A stretch of 64,000 nt of DNA from Balneolaceae bacterium (lineage in GTDB: Bacteria > Bacteroidota > Rhodothermia > Balneolales > Balneolaceae), in contig JAEPQE010000002.1 in the NCBI GenBank assembly GCA_017640665.1, positions 682,001-746,000 of the forward strand, written 5' to 3'. Under the pieces are notes generated by a model that worked only from the letters and a program-made list of their open reading frames with translations, ran no database searches and was not told the origin of the DNA. Both the position numbers and the translations under genes were made by a program. Position 1 is the first letter of the stretch, and the number at the start of each line of letters is the position of its first letter. This document shows positions 35,268 to 46,617 of the stretch, in pieces.

Positions 35268-35957
35268 TTATTCGACTACTCCCACATATACATAAGCGAT
35301 TCCACTGGTAAGCTTCACACTCCACTCATCTTTAAAGCATTTAGCTTGCTCCATCAGTTTAATGAATTTTTTACCGGCCGGAAATGTAGCACTTGTTCGG
35401 GGCAGGTATGTGTAGGCTTCACGGTTTCCGGTTAAAAGACCACCTATAGCAGGCATAATAAACTGGCTGTATAAATTATATGGATACTTGATCACCCCTT
35501 TTGGTTGACCAAACTCTAACACAACAACTCTTCCACCCGGCTTAACCACTCTCGCCATTTCTTTAAGTGCCAGAATGGGGTCGTCTACATTTCTTATTCC
35601 GAAGGCGATACTTGCAATATCAAACCGATCATCTTCGTAGGGAAGGTTCATGGCATCTGCCACTTCAAAATCGATCTCTAATCCTTTTTTGGCAGCTTTA
35701 TCCGGGGCAGGCTCTATCATTGGGGCGCAAAAATCAGTACCCAACACATAGCCTTTGTCCCCGACTGCTATTTTAAACTCGATGGCTAAATCCCCTGTTC
35801 CTGTAGCACAATCAAGTACGTGATCTCCCGATTTAGCTCCACTTTGCTGAATAGCTTTACTCCTCCATGCATGATGGACACCAAAAGATAGTACCGTATT
35901 TACCCGATCGTAATCCTCCGCGATATCCGCGAACATAGATCTAACTTTTTCACTCAT
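35268..35957 (-). CDS. ubiE: Demethylmenaquinone methyltransferase (UbiE/MenG family)
   Basis: A 229-aa SAM-dependent methyltransferase completing menaquinone (and ubiquinone where present) synthesis. Motif I is VLDCATGTGDLAIEF, motif Ia is the region VLGTDFCAPMIE, and IAFGIRNVDDPILALKEMAR with PGGRVVVLEFGQPKG is the UbiE signature. The type B succinate dehydrogenase at 12-15 kb fits a menaquinone-based chain, so MenG function is more likely than UbiE. It is followed by fabZ on the same strand. Confidence 0.93.
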   Translation of the reverse strand: MSEKVRSMFADIAEDYDRVNTVLSFGVHHAWRSKAIQQSGAKSGDHVLDCATGTGDLAIEFKIAVGDKGYVLGTDFCAPMIEPAPDKAAKKGLEIDFEVADAMNLPYEDDRFDIASIAFGIRNVDDPILALKEMARVVKPGGRVVVLEFGQPKGVIKYPYNLYSQFIMPAIGGLLTGNREAYTYLPRTSATFPAGKKFIKLMEQAKCFKDEWSVKLTSGIAYVYVGVVE

Positions 35958-36039
35958 ACCAAAACCCTGATTGTCTGTAACTTCAACAAAAAACTGATCA
36001 TTTAAAGATACGATTTATTGAAGGGTTAGACCCGAATTT

Positions 36040-36666
36040 TTACTCGTTTATTGCCAACGCAGTTAAATGATCAATTTTGTTTAGTTCAACGGCTTCAAAA
36101 CCCGAACCATTCCATAATAAATGGTTTATTGATCCATTTTGATGTTTTATCAAATGCATGTTCTTTAATCCCTTTCCGAGTAATTCCGACAACAGAATCC
36201 GAATAAGTCTACCATGAAGTAAGAACACAATATGATCTTCTTCAGCATTCTCGAGTATTTCAATTACTTTGGAACCAGCTCGCTCAAATACTTGACTGGG
36301 AGATTCACCTCCGGGAATTTCAACATCTACATCACCATCCATCCATTGTTCATTCACTTCATGAATCTGAACTTTGACATCATTAAAATAACAACCTTCA
36401 AAATCACCAAAACTCATTTCATCGAGTTCCGCATATTCTTCCACTAGAGCTTTCGATTGTTCGATTAAAGGAGTTGCCGTTTCGAGTGTGCGTACAAGAC
36501 TGCTTACAATCACTCTTTCGATGGGATAATCCTTCAACACTTCGGCTATAGCATTTGCCTGTTCTCTTCCTGTTTCGTTGATGGAGGCATCTACACCTCT
36601 TCCCTGCAGTCGATGAAATTTATTATTGTCAGTCTCCCCGTGACGAATAAAGAATACGTGCTTCAT
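36040..36666 (-). CDS. Histidine phosphatase family protein
   Basis: A 208-aa phosphatase of the phosphoglycerate mutase-like superfamily. The catalytic motif is FFIRHGETDNNKFHRLQGRG (RHGET). The second active-site region is VIVSSLVRTLETATPL with EEYAELDEMSFGDFEG, and the second catalytic histidine is in VFLLHGRLIRILLSE. The substrate is unknown; cobalamin-related CobC or general phosphatases are possibilities. Its start overlaps the preceding lipoprotein stop by 4 bp (ATGA), so the pair is coupled. Confidence 0.85.
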   Translation of the reverse strand: MKHVFFIRHGETDNNKFHRLQGRGVDASINETGREQANAIAEVLKDYPIERVIVSSLVRTLETATPLIEQSKALVEEYAELDEMSFGDFEGCYFNDVKVQIHEVNEQWMDGDVDVEIPGGESPSQVFERAGSKVIEILENAEEDHIVFLLHGRLIRILLSELLGKGLKNMHLIKHQNGSINHLLWNGSGFEAVELNKIDHLTALAINE

Positions 36667-37253
36667 ATACTTAGCGAGATGTTGAAATAGTTGAAATAAA
36701 GTTTTTGATAAATATTCCTGAGGCCGGCTTCCAGAGTTGCTAATTGGTGTTCAGGGTCCTTCCTTTCTTTTTCATTCAACCACTTAAACGGCATATGCCC
36801 AAAATTAACTTCAGACATGTTAACTCTGGAGCGAAGAGTTTTAGATTTGAGCAGTACTCCCTTTTCATAAATATCTACATCAAGCAATACTCGGTATATA
36901 GGACCGGGGTTTGGAAAATTTATGGAAATATAAGCTCTCTTTATGGTTAGCTTCTTCAATTCAAACCGAACATTAGATTCTTCTAGAGGCACTTTTTCGA
37001 CACCAAAAACCTGGTTGGGATAGCTAGTTAGAATCTTATCGAGTATATCATTACCCATCTCCTCCACATAGCTTGTTTCTGTAAGCTCATCAGCTAGGTC
37101 GTTATTAAACCAAGGTGTATTAACTACCAGATCAAAATCCTGATTCATTATGGAGACTCTTTTTGTTTCATAAAAGTCAGCCCGTGCACTTCCGGAAGTT
37201 TTGCAGGATGAAAAAGCAAGTGATACAACAATCCCTAACAGTATAATTCTCAC
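36663..37253 (-). CDS. Hypothetical lipoprotein
   Basis: A 196-aa protein with a lipobox (LAFSSCKTSGSARAD, likely lipidated Cys17). The rest is unrecognised, with beta-strand-like segments FELKKLTIKRAYISINFPNP and YRVLLDVDIYEKGVLLKSKT. It overlaps its neighbours by 4 bp on both sides, so it forms a coupled three-gene unit with the membrane protein upstream and the histidine phosphatase downstream. Confidence 0.65.
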   Translation of the reverse strand: MRIILLGIVVSLAFSSCKTSGSARADFYETKRVSIMNQDFDLVVNTPWFNNDLADELTETSYVEEMGNDILDKILTSYPNQVFGVEKVPLEESNVRFELKKLTIKRAYISINFPNPGPIYRVLLDVDIYEKGVLLKSKTLRSRVNMSEVNFGHMPFKWLNEKERKDPEHQLATLEAGLRNIYQKLYFNYFNISLSI

Positions 37254-37924
37254 TTCTTCTTCCTTGTTTTATGGTAGTTAGCAATATCAATCAACCGATC
37301 CTGCATCTCACTTATTTTGCCGGTTAGTATGCCACTTTTCATCCCATAACGAATAAGAAGCATATTCAACACTCGGTCCTGGATTTCAATACCTGAATTT
37401 GTACCTCTACTTTGAATGAATCTTATCAAAAGCCTCAGCAATCCCACTTTGAAGAGAAAGAATAAGAGCAACCCAATCCAGAGTGCACTAAAATCAACAG
37501 AGAGACCATAGGCAGAGATAAATTCATTAAATGCAATTCCCATCAACAAAACAGAAGAAGCCAGATATGCGAATCCATCGGTTGTAATAAGTTTGATAAC
37601 CGGGCTTGCTGATAAAAAGAGAAACGCGCTCGTGTTAAAATACCAGATCATAAAAAAGGCGATCGATATAAGTGCAGCAATCCATGGAGTCACCGAGACG
37701 TACACCAGCAGAAAAAATAAGAGTAGTGAAAGCCCGTCTGCACTTTTCACCCACGCATCTGCCTCTTTAATGATGCGCTCTAACGGGTATTTTTTAAGCA
37801 GTCCGGGGGTGTATTTCTCAATCTGCTCGCTTGTAATGTGATACCAGTTACCATTGGAAGTGGTTATTCCATCAGATAACTCCATCATTTGCCATTTAAA
37901 CTCGCCAACTTTTCGTGCACTCAT
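37250..37924 (-). CDS. Hypothetical multi-helix membrane protein
   Basis: A 224-aa protein with about five membrane segments between residues 60 and 165 (LSLLLFFLLVYVSVTPWIAA, LISIAFFMIWYFNTSAFLFL, YLASSVLLMGIAFNEFISAY and LWIGLLLFFLFKVGLLRLLI). The N-terminal 55 residues are soluble, and the C-terminal tail is basic and probably cytoplasmic (DIANYHKTRKKK). I recognise no family. It is overlapped by 4 bp with the lipoprotein gene and separated by 31 bp from comF. Confidence 0.6.
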   Translation of the reverse strand: MSARKVGEFKWQMMELSDGITTSNGNWYHITSEQIEKYTPGLLKKYPLERIIKEADAWVKSADGLSLLLFFLLVYVSVTPWIAALISIAFFMIWYFNTSAFLFLSASPVIKLITTDGFAYLASSVLLMGIAFNEFISAYGLSVDFSALWIGLLLFFLFKVGLLRLLIRFIQSRGTNSGIEIQDRVLNMLLIRYGMKSGILTGKISEMQDRLIDIANYHKTRKKK

Positions 37925-37955
37925 ATACCAAATATATCCTTATTCCCGCAATGAT

Positions 37956-38657
37956 TCAGGCTTGAGCTACGGTTGCTATCATAATTTTACTTGCTCCGGA
38001 TTGCAGCAATGTATCAGCGAGTTCAAAAGCAGTAGCGCCGGTTGTAAATACATCGTCTACTACAATACATACCTTATTTTTAAAAGAGGATGGATTCTTC
38101 ACCATAAACGCCTGATTGATGTTTTCCCGCCTTTTCTCCAAAGAGAAACCGGTTTGTGTTTTTGTATTTTTGATACGAATTACATCCTGTTTTTTGCATA
38201 ACGAAATTGTGGTTGATTTCTCAATACCCTTCGCGATAAACCCTGCCTGATTATATCCTCTCATTCTTCTCTTTTTAGGATGGAGCGGAACTGGTACTAA
38301 CAAACATTCTTCATCAGTCCTGAAATAGGAGTTACGTTTTAAACTTTTTCCAAGAGCAACACCCAGATCCTCTCCAACTCCGGTTAATCGGTGGTATTTC
38401 AATGCATGTAGTAAATCCTGAAGAAATCCTCCTTTGTCGAAGTTCCACAACGCATGTTGCAGGACAACTCCTTCAGGCAATAATGTATCACTGGAAACTT
38501 GTTTTCTCTCGGGGTTCGCCACCTCAAATTTGTTTTTTATACATTGAGAGCACATAAACTGTTCAGAATCAGGCAAAGAAAGTCCACAAATAGTGCATAC
38601 TTTTGGAAATAGCACTTCCAGAAATCCTCGTTTTATCGTTTTAATACTTGTTAACAT
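37956..38657 (-). CDS. comF: ComF family phosphoribosyltransferase-like protein
   Basis: A 233-aa protein of the ComF/GntX family. It has an N-terminal zinc ribbon (Cys21, Cys24, Cys36 and Cys39) and a C-terminal phosphoribosyltransferase-like domain with PRPP loop VCIVVDDVFTTGATAFELAD. The intermediate signature is VPVPLHPKKRRMRGYNQAGF. ComF is associated with DNA uptake or processing; its exact role is unknown. It is the first gene of the minus-strand run and is divergent from a RodZ-like gene. Confidence 0.88.
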   Translation of the reverse strand: MLTSIKTIKRGFLEVLFPKVCTICGLSLPDSEQFMCSQCIKNKFEVANPERKQVSSDTLLPEGVVLQHALWNFDKGGFLQDLLHALKYHRLTGVGEDLGVALGKSLKRNSYFRTDEECLLVPVPLHPKKRRMRGYNQAGFIAKGIEKSTTISLCKKQDVIRIKNTKTQTGFSLEKRRENINQAFMVKNPSSFKNKVCIVVDDVFTTGATAFELADTLLQSGASKIMIATVAQA

Positions 38658-38753
38658 TTTGGATTATTTAAAACGAAAAGCTTGCTTTTGCAGTCCACTT
38701 TAATTACTTAGTTTGCTGCCAGAAATACAAAGCAGTAATTAAAATTTTTGCGC

Positions 38754-41829
<3,076 letters not shown>

Positions 41830-41922
41830 AATGTTTACATCGATTATTTACTTCTTAATTGATGCATTCTTAATTGAACATTGAAAACATTATCTTCCGA
41901 AAATCAGTCCTAACCAATAATT

Positions 41923-43137
41923 ATGGATATTAACCCGCTGGACACAGAACAATTAGGGATACAAACGCTTGAAAAGCATCTTATTCGCAATACAAGCGAG
42001 GTATCACTAAAAATTGGTATCCCGAAAGAAAATTCTATTGACGAGAAAAGAGTTTCATTAACTCCGGGCGGTGTATCAGTACTTCGTGCCAATGGACATG
42101 AAGTCTTTATCGAAAAAGGAGCCGGAGAAGAAGCAAAGTTCTCGGATCGTGATTATGCTGAAGCAGGAGCAGAAATAGCATTAAGTGCAGATGATTTGTT
42201 TAAAAAATCTGAACTCATCCTTAAAATAGCTCCTCTTTCGGAGGAAGAATTTGAGCTTCTAGAAGCAAATCACACTATTGTCTCAGCTCTTCACCTCGGA
42301 AGTCAAACCCAGGAATATTTTGAAGCGCTAAACCGTAAGAGCGTCACCGGAATTGGTTATGAATTCATTCGGGGAGCGGACAAAGAATTCCCTATTGTTC
42401 GAATGATGCATGAAATCACAGGGTCTATAGCCGTTCAGATTGCTGCACACTATATGGAAAGCCGAAGCAATGGTCAGGGAATTATGTTAGGCGGAATTTC
42501 CGGAGTTCCACCTGCTACCGTAGTAATTCTGGGAGCGGGAATTACAGGTGAATACGCTGCCCGAACTGCACTGGGATACGGCGCTCAGGTTTTTGTAATG
42601 GATAATGATCTCACCGCCCTCCGTAGACTCGAAAATGCATTAGATCGCCGAATTATTACTGCTGTAGCTAATCAACAGTATTTGAGTAATGCGCTTAAGT
42701 TTGCGGACGTAATTATTGGGGCTGCAATGGCAGAAGGCGAGCGTTCACCCTGCTGGGTTACTGAAGAGATGGTGGCTGGTATGAAAGCCGGAAGCGTTAT
42801 TGTAGACACCGTTATCGATCAGGGCGGATGTGTGGCAACCAGCAGAGCAACTACGCATTCCAATCCAATTTTTTCTGTACATGACGTAACCCACTACTGT
42901 GTTTCAAATATTCCGGCCAATGTAGCTCGTACGGCAACGTATGCTTTAAATAATGTTCTCGTGCCTTATATATTGGCTATAGGTGATGCAGGTGGTGTAA
43001 AGGAATGTTTGTGGGATAATGTAGCGCTCAGAAATGGCACCTATGCCTACAAAAAGCATATCACTAAGAAATCCATTAGTGATATGTTTGATATCCCCTA
43101 CCGCGAAATTGAAATGCTTATAGCTTCACAAATTTGA
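41923..43137 (+). CDS. ald: Alanine dehydrogenase
   Basis: A 404-aa NAD-dependent alanine dehydrogenase (pyruvate + NH3 to L-alanine). The family's N-terminal domain starts near residue 30 with KIGIPKENSIDEKRVSLTPG, and the NAD-binding motif is VVILGAGITGEYAARTALGY. HDVTHYCVSNIPANVARTAT is also present. The first 29 residues (MDINPLDTEQLGIQTLEKHL) are an extension common to the Bacteroidota-type proteins. Substrate specificity is predicted from family. Palindromic repeat remnants follow the stop. Confidence 0.88.
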   Translation: MDINPLDTEQLGIQTLEKHLIRNTSEVSLKIGIPKENSIDEKRVSLTPGGVSVLRANGHEVFIEKGAGEEAKFSDRDYAEAGAEIALSADDLFKKSELILKIAPLSEEEFELLEANHTIVSALHLGSQTQEYFEALNRKSVTGIGYEFIRGADKEFPIVRMMHEITGSIAVQIAAHYMESRSNGQGIMLGGISGVPPATVVILGAGITGEYAARTALGYGAQVFVMDNDLTALRRLENALDRRIITAVANQQYLSNALKFADVIIGAAMAEGERSPCWVTEEMVAGMKAGSVIVDTVIDQGGCVATSRATTHSNPIFSVHDVTHYCVSNIPANVARTATYALNNVLVPYILAIGDAGGVKECLWDNVALRNGTYAYKKHITKKSISDMFDIPYREIEMLIASQI

Positions 43138-43189
43138 TCTTATCATCCTAAGGATACCTCCGAAGGATCTGCCTAATTTGTTTTAAGTT

Positions 43190-43224
43190 AAATCTTTAGA
43201 TTTCTCACTCTGGTCGAAATGACA
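43190..43224. repeat. Partial palindromic intergenic repeat, family A
   Basis: The sequence AATCTTTAGATTTCTCACTC continuing TGGTCGAAATGAC matches the right half of the element at 32519-32547 with few differences. The left half (43141-43175) is degraded, with TATCATCC in place of TCATTTCG. Confidence 0.6.
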
Positions 43225-43267
43225 GAAAGAACATTTTTAATTGAATAATTTTAATTGATAATTGTAA

Positions 43268-43633
43268 ATGTCGGAACTCTCCCATTCTAATTTTGTTCGA
43301 ATCAGCCTGATTAATTGGGTGCTCAGTGTCCCGATGATCGTGCTTTTTGCCTGGCCATATTATTACGCGGCTAAACTTCTGGGCATGATGGAAATTCTAC
43401 GATATTTCGGAGCTTTTATCTTCTCAGTTCCATTTATGATCACCATTATACACGGACACGTGACTATGGCTTTAGGCTCTCCTCACCGCGATCATTACTA
43501 CGACTGGCTGGTTGAACATCCCTACACTTATGGACTCTTCTTCAACCGCGCGATGCCTAAAACCCGTTTTCGATTAATTCTGTTGATAGCAAGCTTATTG
43601 TTCCTTCCTGTAGGATATCTTCTTGGCTTATGA
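43268..43633 (+). CDS. Hypothetical membrane protein
   Basis: A 121-aa protein with three hydrophobic helices (LINWVLSVPMIVLFAWPYYY, FGAFIFSVPFMITIIHGHVT and LILLIASLLFLPVGYLLG). I do not recognise the family. The loop HGHVTMALGSPHRDHYYDWL is histidine-rich and could bind metal or contribute to a quinone site. Its stop overlaps the next start by 4 bp (ATGA), so it is coupled with the cyanophycinase-like gene. Confidence 0.6.
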   Translation: MSELSHSNFVRISLINWVLSVPMIVLFAWPYYYAAKLLGMMEILRYFGAFIFSVPFMITIIHGHVTMALGSPHRDHYYDWLVEHPYTYGLFFNRAMPKTRFRLILLIASLLFLPVGYLLGL

Positions 43634-44643
43634 TGTATTCAAAACTCATTTTTCTACTCTTAATATTTGGCACAAGTTGTTCGGAGAATGACTTTACTAA
43701 TTCCCTTCCAACTCCAAATGTATCTCTGGGTTTAGTAGGAGATTCAACAGATGTTATAACTTCTTCTTCGGCCGGCACTGTAATTATGGGAGGTTCAAGA
43801 GATGTTGATGAAGCTATTTTATGGATGATAAATAGGTCTGGTGGTGGAGATTTTATAGTAATCAGGGCAAAAGGAACCAACGCTTATAACGATTATATTT
43901 TTGGGTTAGGTGACGTAAACTCTGTTGAAACACTTTTGATTGATTCCAGAGAAGACGCCTCTGCTCCTGATGTTATACAAAAAATCCAGAACGCAGAAGC
44001 TCTTTTTATAGCAGGAGGAAACCAATTTGATTATGTATCATTTTGGAAAGATACCCCCCTCGAAGATGCAATCAATTATTTAAAAAATGATAAGAAAGTA
44101 CCAGTAGGAGGAACCAGCGCTGGTGCAGCAATCATGGGAGATTTCTATTTTGATGCAGCTAATGGCACCATTTACTCAGAAGAAGCCTTACAAAATCCTT
44201 TTGATTCACTAATAAGTATTCAGGGAGGCAACTTCATTGAAAATAAATATTTGATCAATACAATTACTGATACTCATTATTCTCAAAGAGACAGGCAAGG
44301 AAGGCATATTACATTTATCGCCCGAATTATACATGATTTGGGTAGGCCTGCGAAGGGAATTGGAGTTGACGAAAGAACAGCAGTTTGCATCGATGAGAAT
44401 GGTATCGCTACTGTTTTTGGCACAAACATGGCATACTTTATTGATGGCAGTACATCAAATCCGGAGATTATTATAGAAGACCAACCTTTACATTGGTACA
44501 ATCAAATGAAAGCCCTGAAAGTGTTCGAAATTCAGGGATCAGAAAACGGCCAGGAATCTTTTGACCTTAAATCCTGGGAGTCTGAAAATTCGAACATAAC
44601 AGGCTACTGGTATGTTGAAAATGGTGATTTCAAGGGGTTTTAA
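43630..44643 (+). CDS. Lipoprotein of the cyanophycinase/peptidase S51 family
   Basis: A 337-aa protein with a lipobox (FGTSCSEN, probable lipidated Cys) and an S51 peptidase fold. The nucleophile is Ser163 in VPVGGTSAGAAIMGDFYFDA, and the following acidic and histidine segments are DTHYSQRDRQGRHITFIARI and GVDERTAVCID. Cyanophycinases cleave the Asp-Arg storage polymer, but related surface or exported enzymes have other substrates. As a predicted lipoprotein it may scavenge extracellular polymer, which is an inference. It converges on acs with a 4-bp overlap. Confidence 0.82.
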   Translation: MMYSKLIFLLLIFGTSCSENDFTNSLPTPNVSLGLVGDSTDVITSSSAGTVIMGGSRDVDEAILWMINRSGGGDFIVIRAKGTNAYNDYIFGLGDVNSVETLLIDSREDASAPDVIQKIQNAEALFIAGGNQFDYVSFWKDTPLEDAINYLKNDKKVPVGGTSAGAAIMGDFYFDAANGTIYSEEALQNPFDSLISIQGGNFIENKYLINTITDTHYSQRDRQGRHITFIARIIHDLGRPAKGIGVDERTAVCIDENGIATVFGTNMAYFIDGSTSNPEIIIEDQPLHWYNQMKALKVFEIQGSENGQESFDLKSWESENSNITGYWYVENGDFKGF

Positions 44644-46538
44644 ATCGCCTTCCCGTTCTTAATCGCTTCCACTACACTTGGATCGAGTAAAGTTGAAGTA
44701 TCCCCAACATTTTCCAGATCATTAGCAGCCACTTTCCGAAGAATACGACGCATGATTTTTCCTGAACGTGTTTTTGGGAGTCCGGGCACAATCTGAATTT
44801 TATCCGGCTTAGCAATCGGACCTATTATTTTCACCACCAAATCCAGCAATTCTTTCTTAAAGGCGTCTGTGTCTTTGATATCTCCATCACAGATCATAAA
44901 AGCGTATACCCCCTGCCCTTTAATATCATGCGGATACCCCACTACAGCAGTTTCTACCACACGGTTGTGTTCATCCAGGGCATTTTCAATTTCAGCGGTT
45001 CCTAAACGGTGACCAGAAACATTCAACACATCATCCACACGACCAGTAATTCGGTAGTACCCATCTTCATCACGGCGACAACCGTCACCGGTAAAGTAAT
45101 ATCCTTTATAGGTAGAGAGGTAGGTCTGCTTGTATCGTTCATGATCGCCATACACCGTTCGTGCAATCGAGGGCCAAGGATGCTTGATACAAAGATTTCC
45201 TTCTACTCCATTACCTTCAATTTCATTGCCATTTTCGTCCATCAACACCGGAAAAATTCCCGGGAGAGGAAGTGTTGCAAATCCTGGTTTGGTTGGAGTG
45301 ATTCCTGCTAGTGGAGAAATCATAATTCCAGCAGTCTCAGTCTGCCACCAAGTATCTACGATGGAACATCTGCCTCCTCCAATATGTGTATGATACCAAT
45401 GCCAGGCTTCTTCATTGATAGGCTCCCCTACTGAACCCAGCACCTTAAGTGAGCTTAAATCATACTTCTTAACAAAATCCAGGTCATAACTCATCAATGC
45501 TCTAATAGCCGTTGGAGCTGTATAGAAATGTGTCACTTTATACTTTTCAACCACTTCCCAAAATCGACCTGCATCCGGATAAGTTGGTGTTCCTTCGAAA
45601 ATAATTCCGGTAGTTCCTGTAAAAAGGGGGCCATAAATAATGTAACTATGTCCGGTAATCCAGCCCGCATCTGCCGTACACCAGTAGACGTCATCTGCGC
45701 CAACCTGGAATACATTTCTGAACGAATAACTGGTGTATACCATATACCCACCACAGGTATGAACTACTCCTTTTGGCTTTCCTGTTGATCCGGATGTATA
45801 CAAAATGAATAATGGGTCTTCGGCATCCATTTCAACTGCTTCGTGCTCTTTAGGTGCGTTTCTAATCAGGTTATGCCACCATTCATCACGACCTTCCACC
45901 CAATTGATATCGCGGTTGGTACGCTGACAAACAATCACACTCGTCACAGAAGAACAGGTTTCCAGCGCCTCATCAGAGATATCCTTTAGCGGAACATGCT
46001 TATCACCTCTTCTCAATCCATCGTTAGTAATAAGCATTTTGGCATCACAATCATTGATACGATCACTAAGTGATTGAGCTGAAAAACCAGCAAATACGAT
46101 CGAATGAACGGCCCCAATTCTTGCACAGGCTAAAGCCGCAATAACCAATTCTGGAGTCATCGCCATATAAATACAAACTCGATCTCCTTTCTCAATGCCT
46201 TTACTGGTTAACACATTACTAAACCTGCAAACATCTTCGTGTAGCTGTTTGAAAGTGATTGTTCGGCGAAATGAATCAGGATGGTTGGGTTCAAAAATAA
46301 AAGCAGTTTTGTTTCCAATCGTATTCAGGTGGCGATCTAAAGCATTCTCGGTGATGTTTAACTTCCCACCTTCAAACCATTTTATATCGGCTGTTTCAAA
46401 CCCGCCCGACTGAACGTTATCCCATCGTTTTCTCCAGTAAAAAGTTCCTGCTTCGTGTTCCCAGAAAGCTAAGCGATCCTGTTCACTTTCATTAAAAGTT
46501 TCGTTGTATTCGTTGAACGATTTTATATTCAGCCACAT
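44640..46538 (-). CDS. acs: Acetyl-CoA synthetase
   Basis: A 632-aa AMP-forming acetate-CoA ligase. The ATP-binding motif is FILYTSGSTGKPKGVVHT; the core motif near YWCTADAGWITGHSYIIYGP is conserved; GRVDDVLNVSGHRLGTAEIE is the hinge region. The C-terminal acetylatable lysine is in TRSGKIMRRILRKVA. The protein starts MWLNIKSFNEYNETFNESEQ, typical in length. It is a single gene on the minus strand, divergent from the helicase gene with a 79-bp spacer. Confidence 0.95.
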   Translation of the reverse strand: MWLNIKSFNEYNETFNESEQDRLAFWEHEAGTFYWRKRWDNVQSGGFETADIKWFEGGKLNITENALDRHLNTIGNKTAFIFEPNHPDSFRRTITFKQLHEDVCRFSNVLTSKGIEKGDRVCIYMAMTPELVIAALACARIGAVHSIVFAGFSAQSLSDRINDCDAKMLITNDGLRRGDKHVPLKDISDEALETCSSVTSVIVCQRTNRDINWVEGRDEWWHNLIRNAPKEHEAVEMDAEDPLFILYTSGSTGKPKGVVHTCGGYMVYTSYSFRNVFQVGADDVYWCTADAGWITGHSYIIYGPLFTGTTGIIFEGTPTYPDAGRFWEVVEKYKVTHFYTAPTAIRALMSYDLDFVKKYDLSSLKVLGSVGEPINEEAWHWYHTHIGGGRCSIVDTWWQTETAGIMISPLAGITPTKPGFATLPLPGIFPVLMDENGNEIEGNGVEGNLCIKHPWPSIARTVYGDHERYKQTYLSTYKGYYFTGDGCRRDEDGYYRITGRVDDVLNVSGHRLGTAEIENALDEHNRVVETAVVGYPHDIKGQGVYAFMICDGDIKDTDAFKKELLDLVVKIIGPIAKPDKIQIVPGLPKTRSGKIMRRILRKVAANDLENVGDTSTLLDPSVVEAIKNGKAI

Positions 46539-46617
46539 TTTTCAAGAAATTGGTTAGGTTATCTGATCGACTTATGTTGACGTTTTTTAAGCGGAGAATC
46601 AAGGTAAAAATCATTAA

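Noticed and set aside
44640-46538. Several plus-strand frames opposite acs
   Set aside because: They are shadows of the clear acetyl-CoA synthetase gene and carry no recognisable motif.
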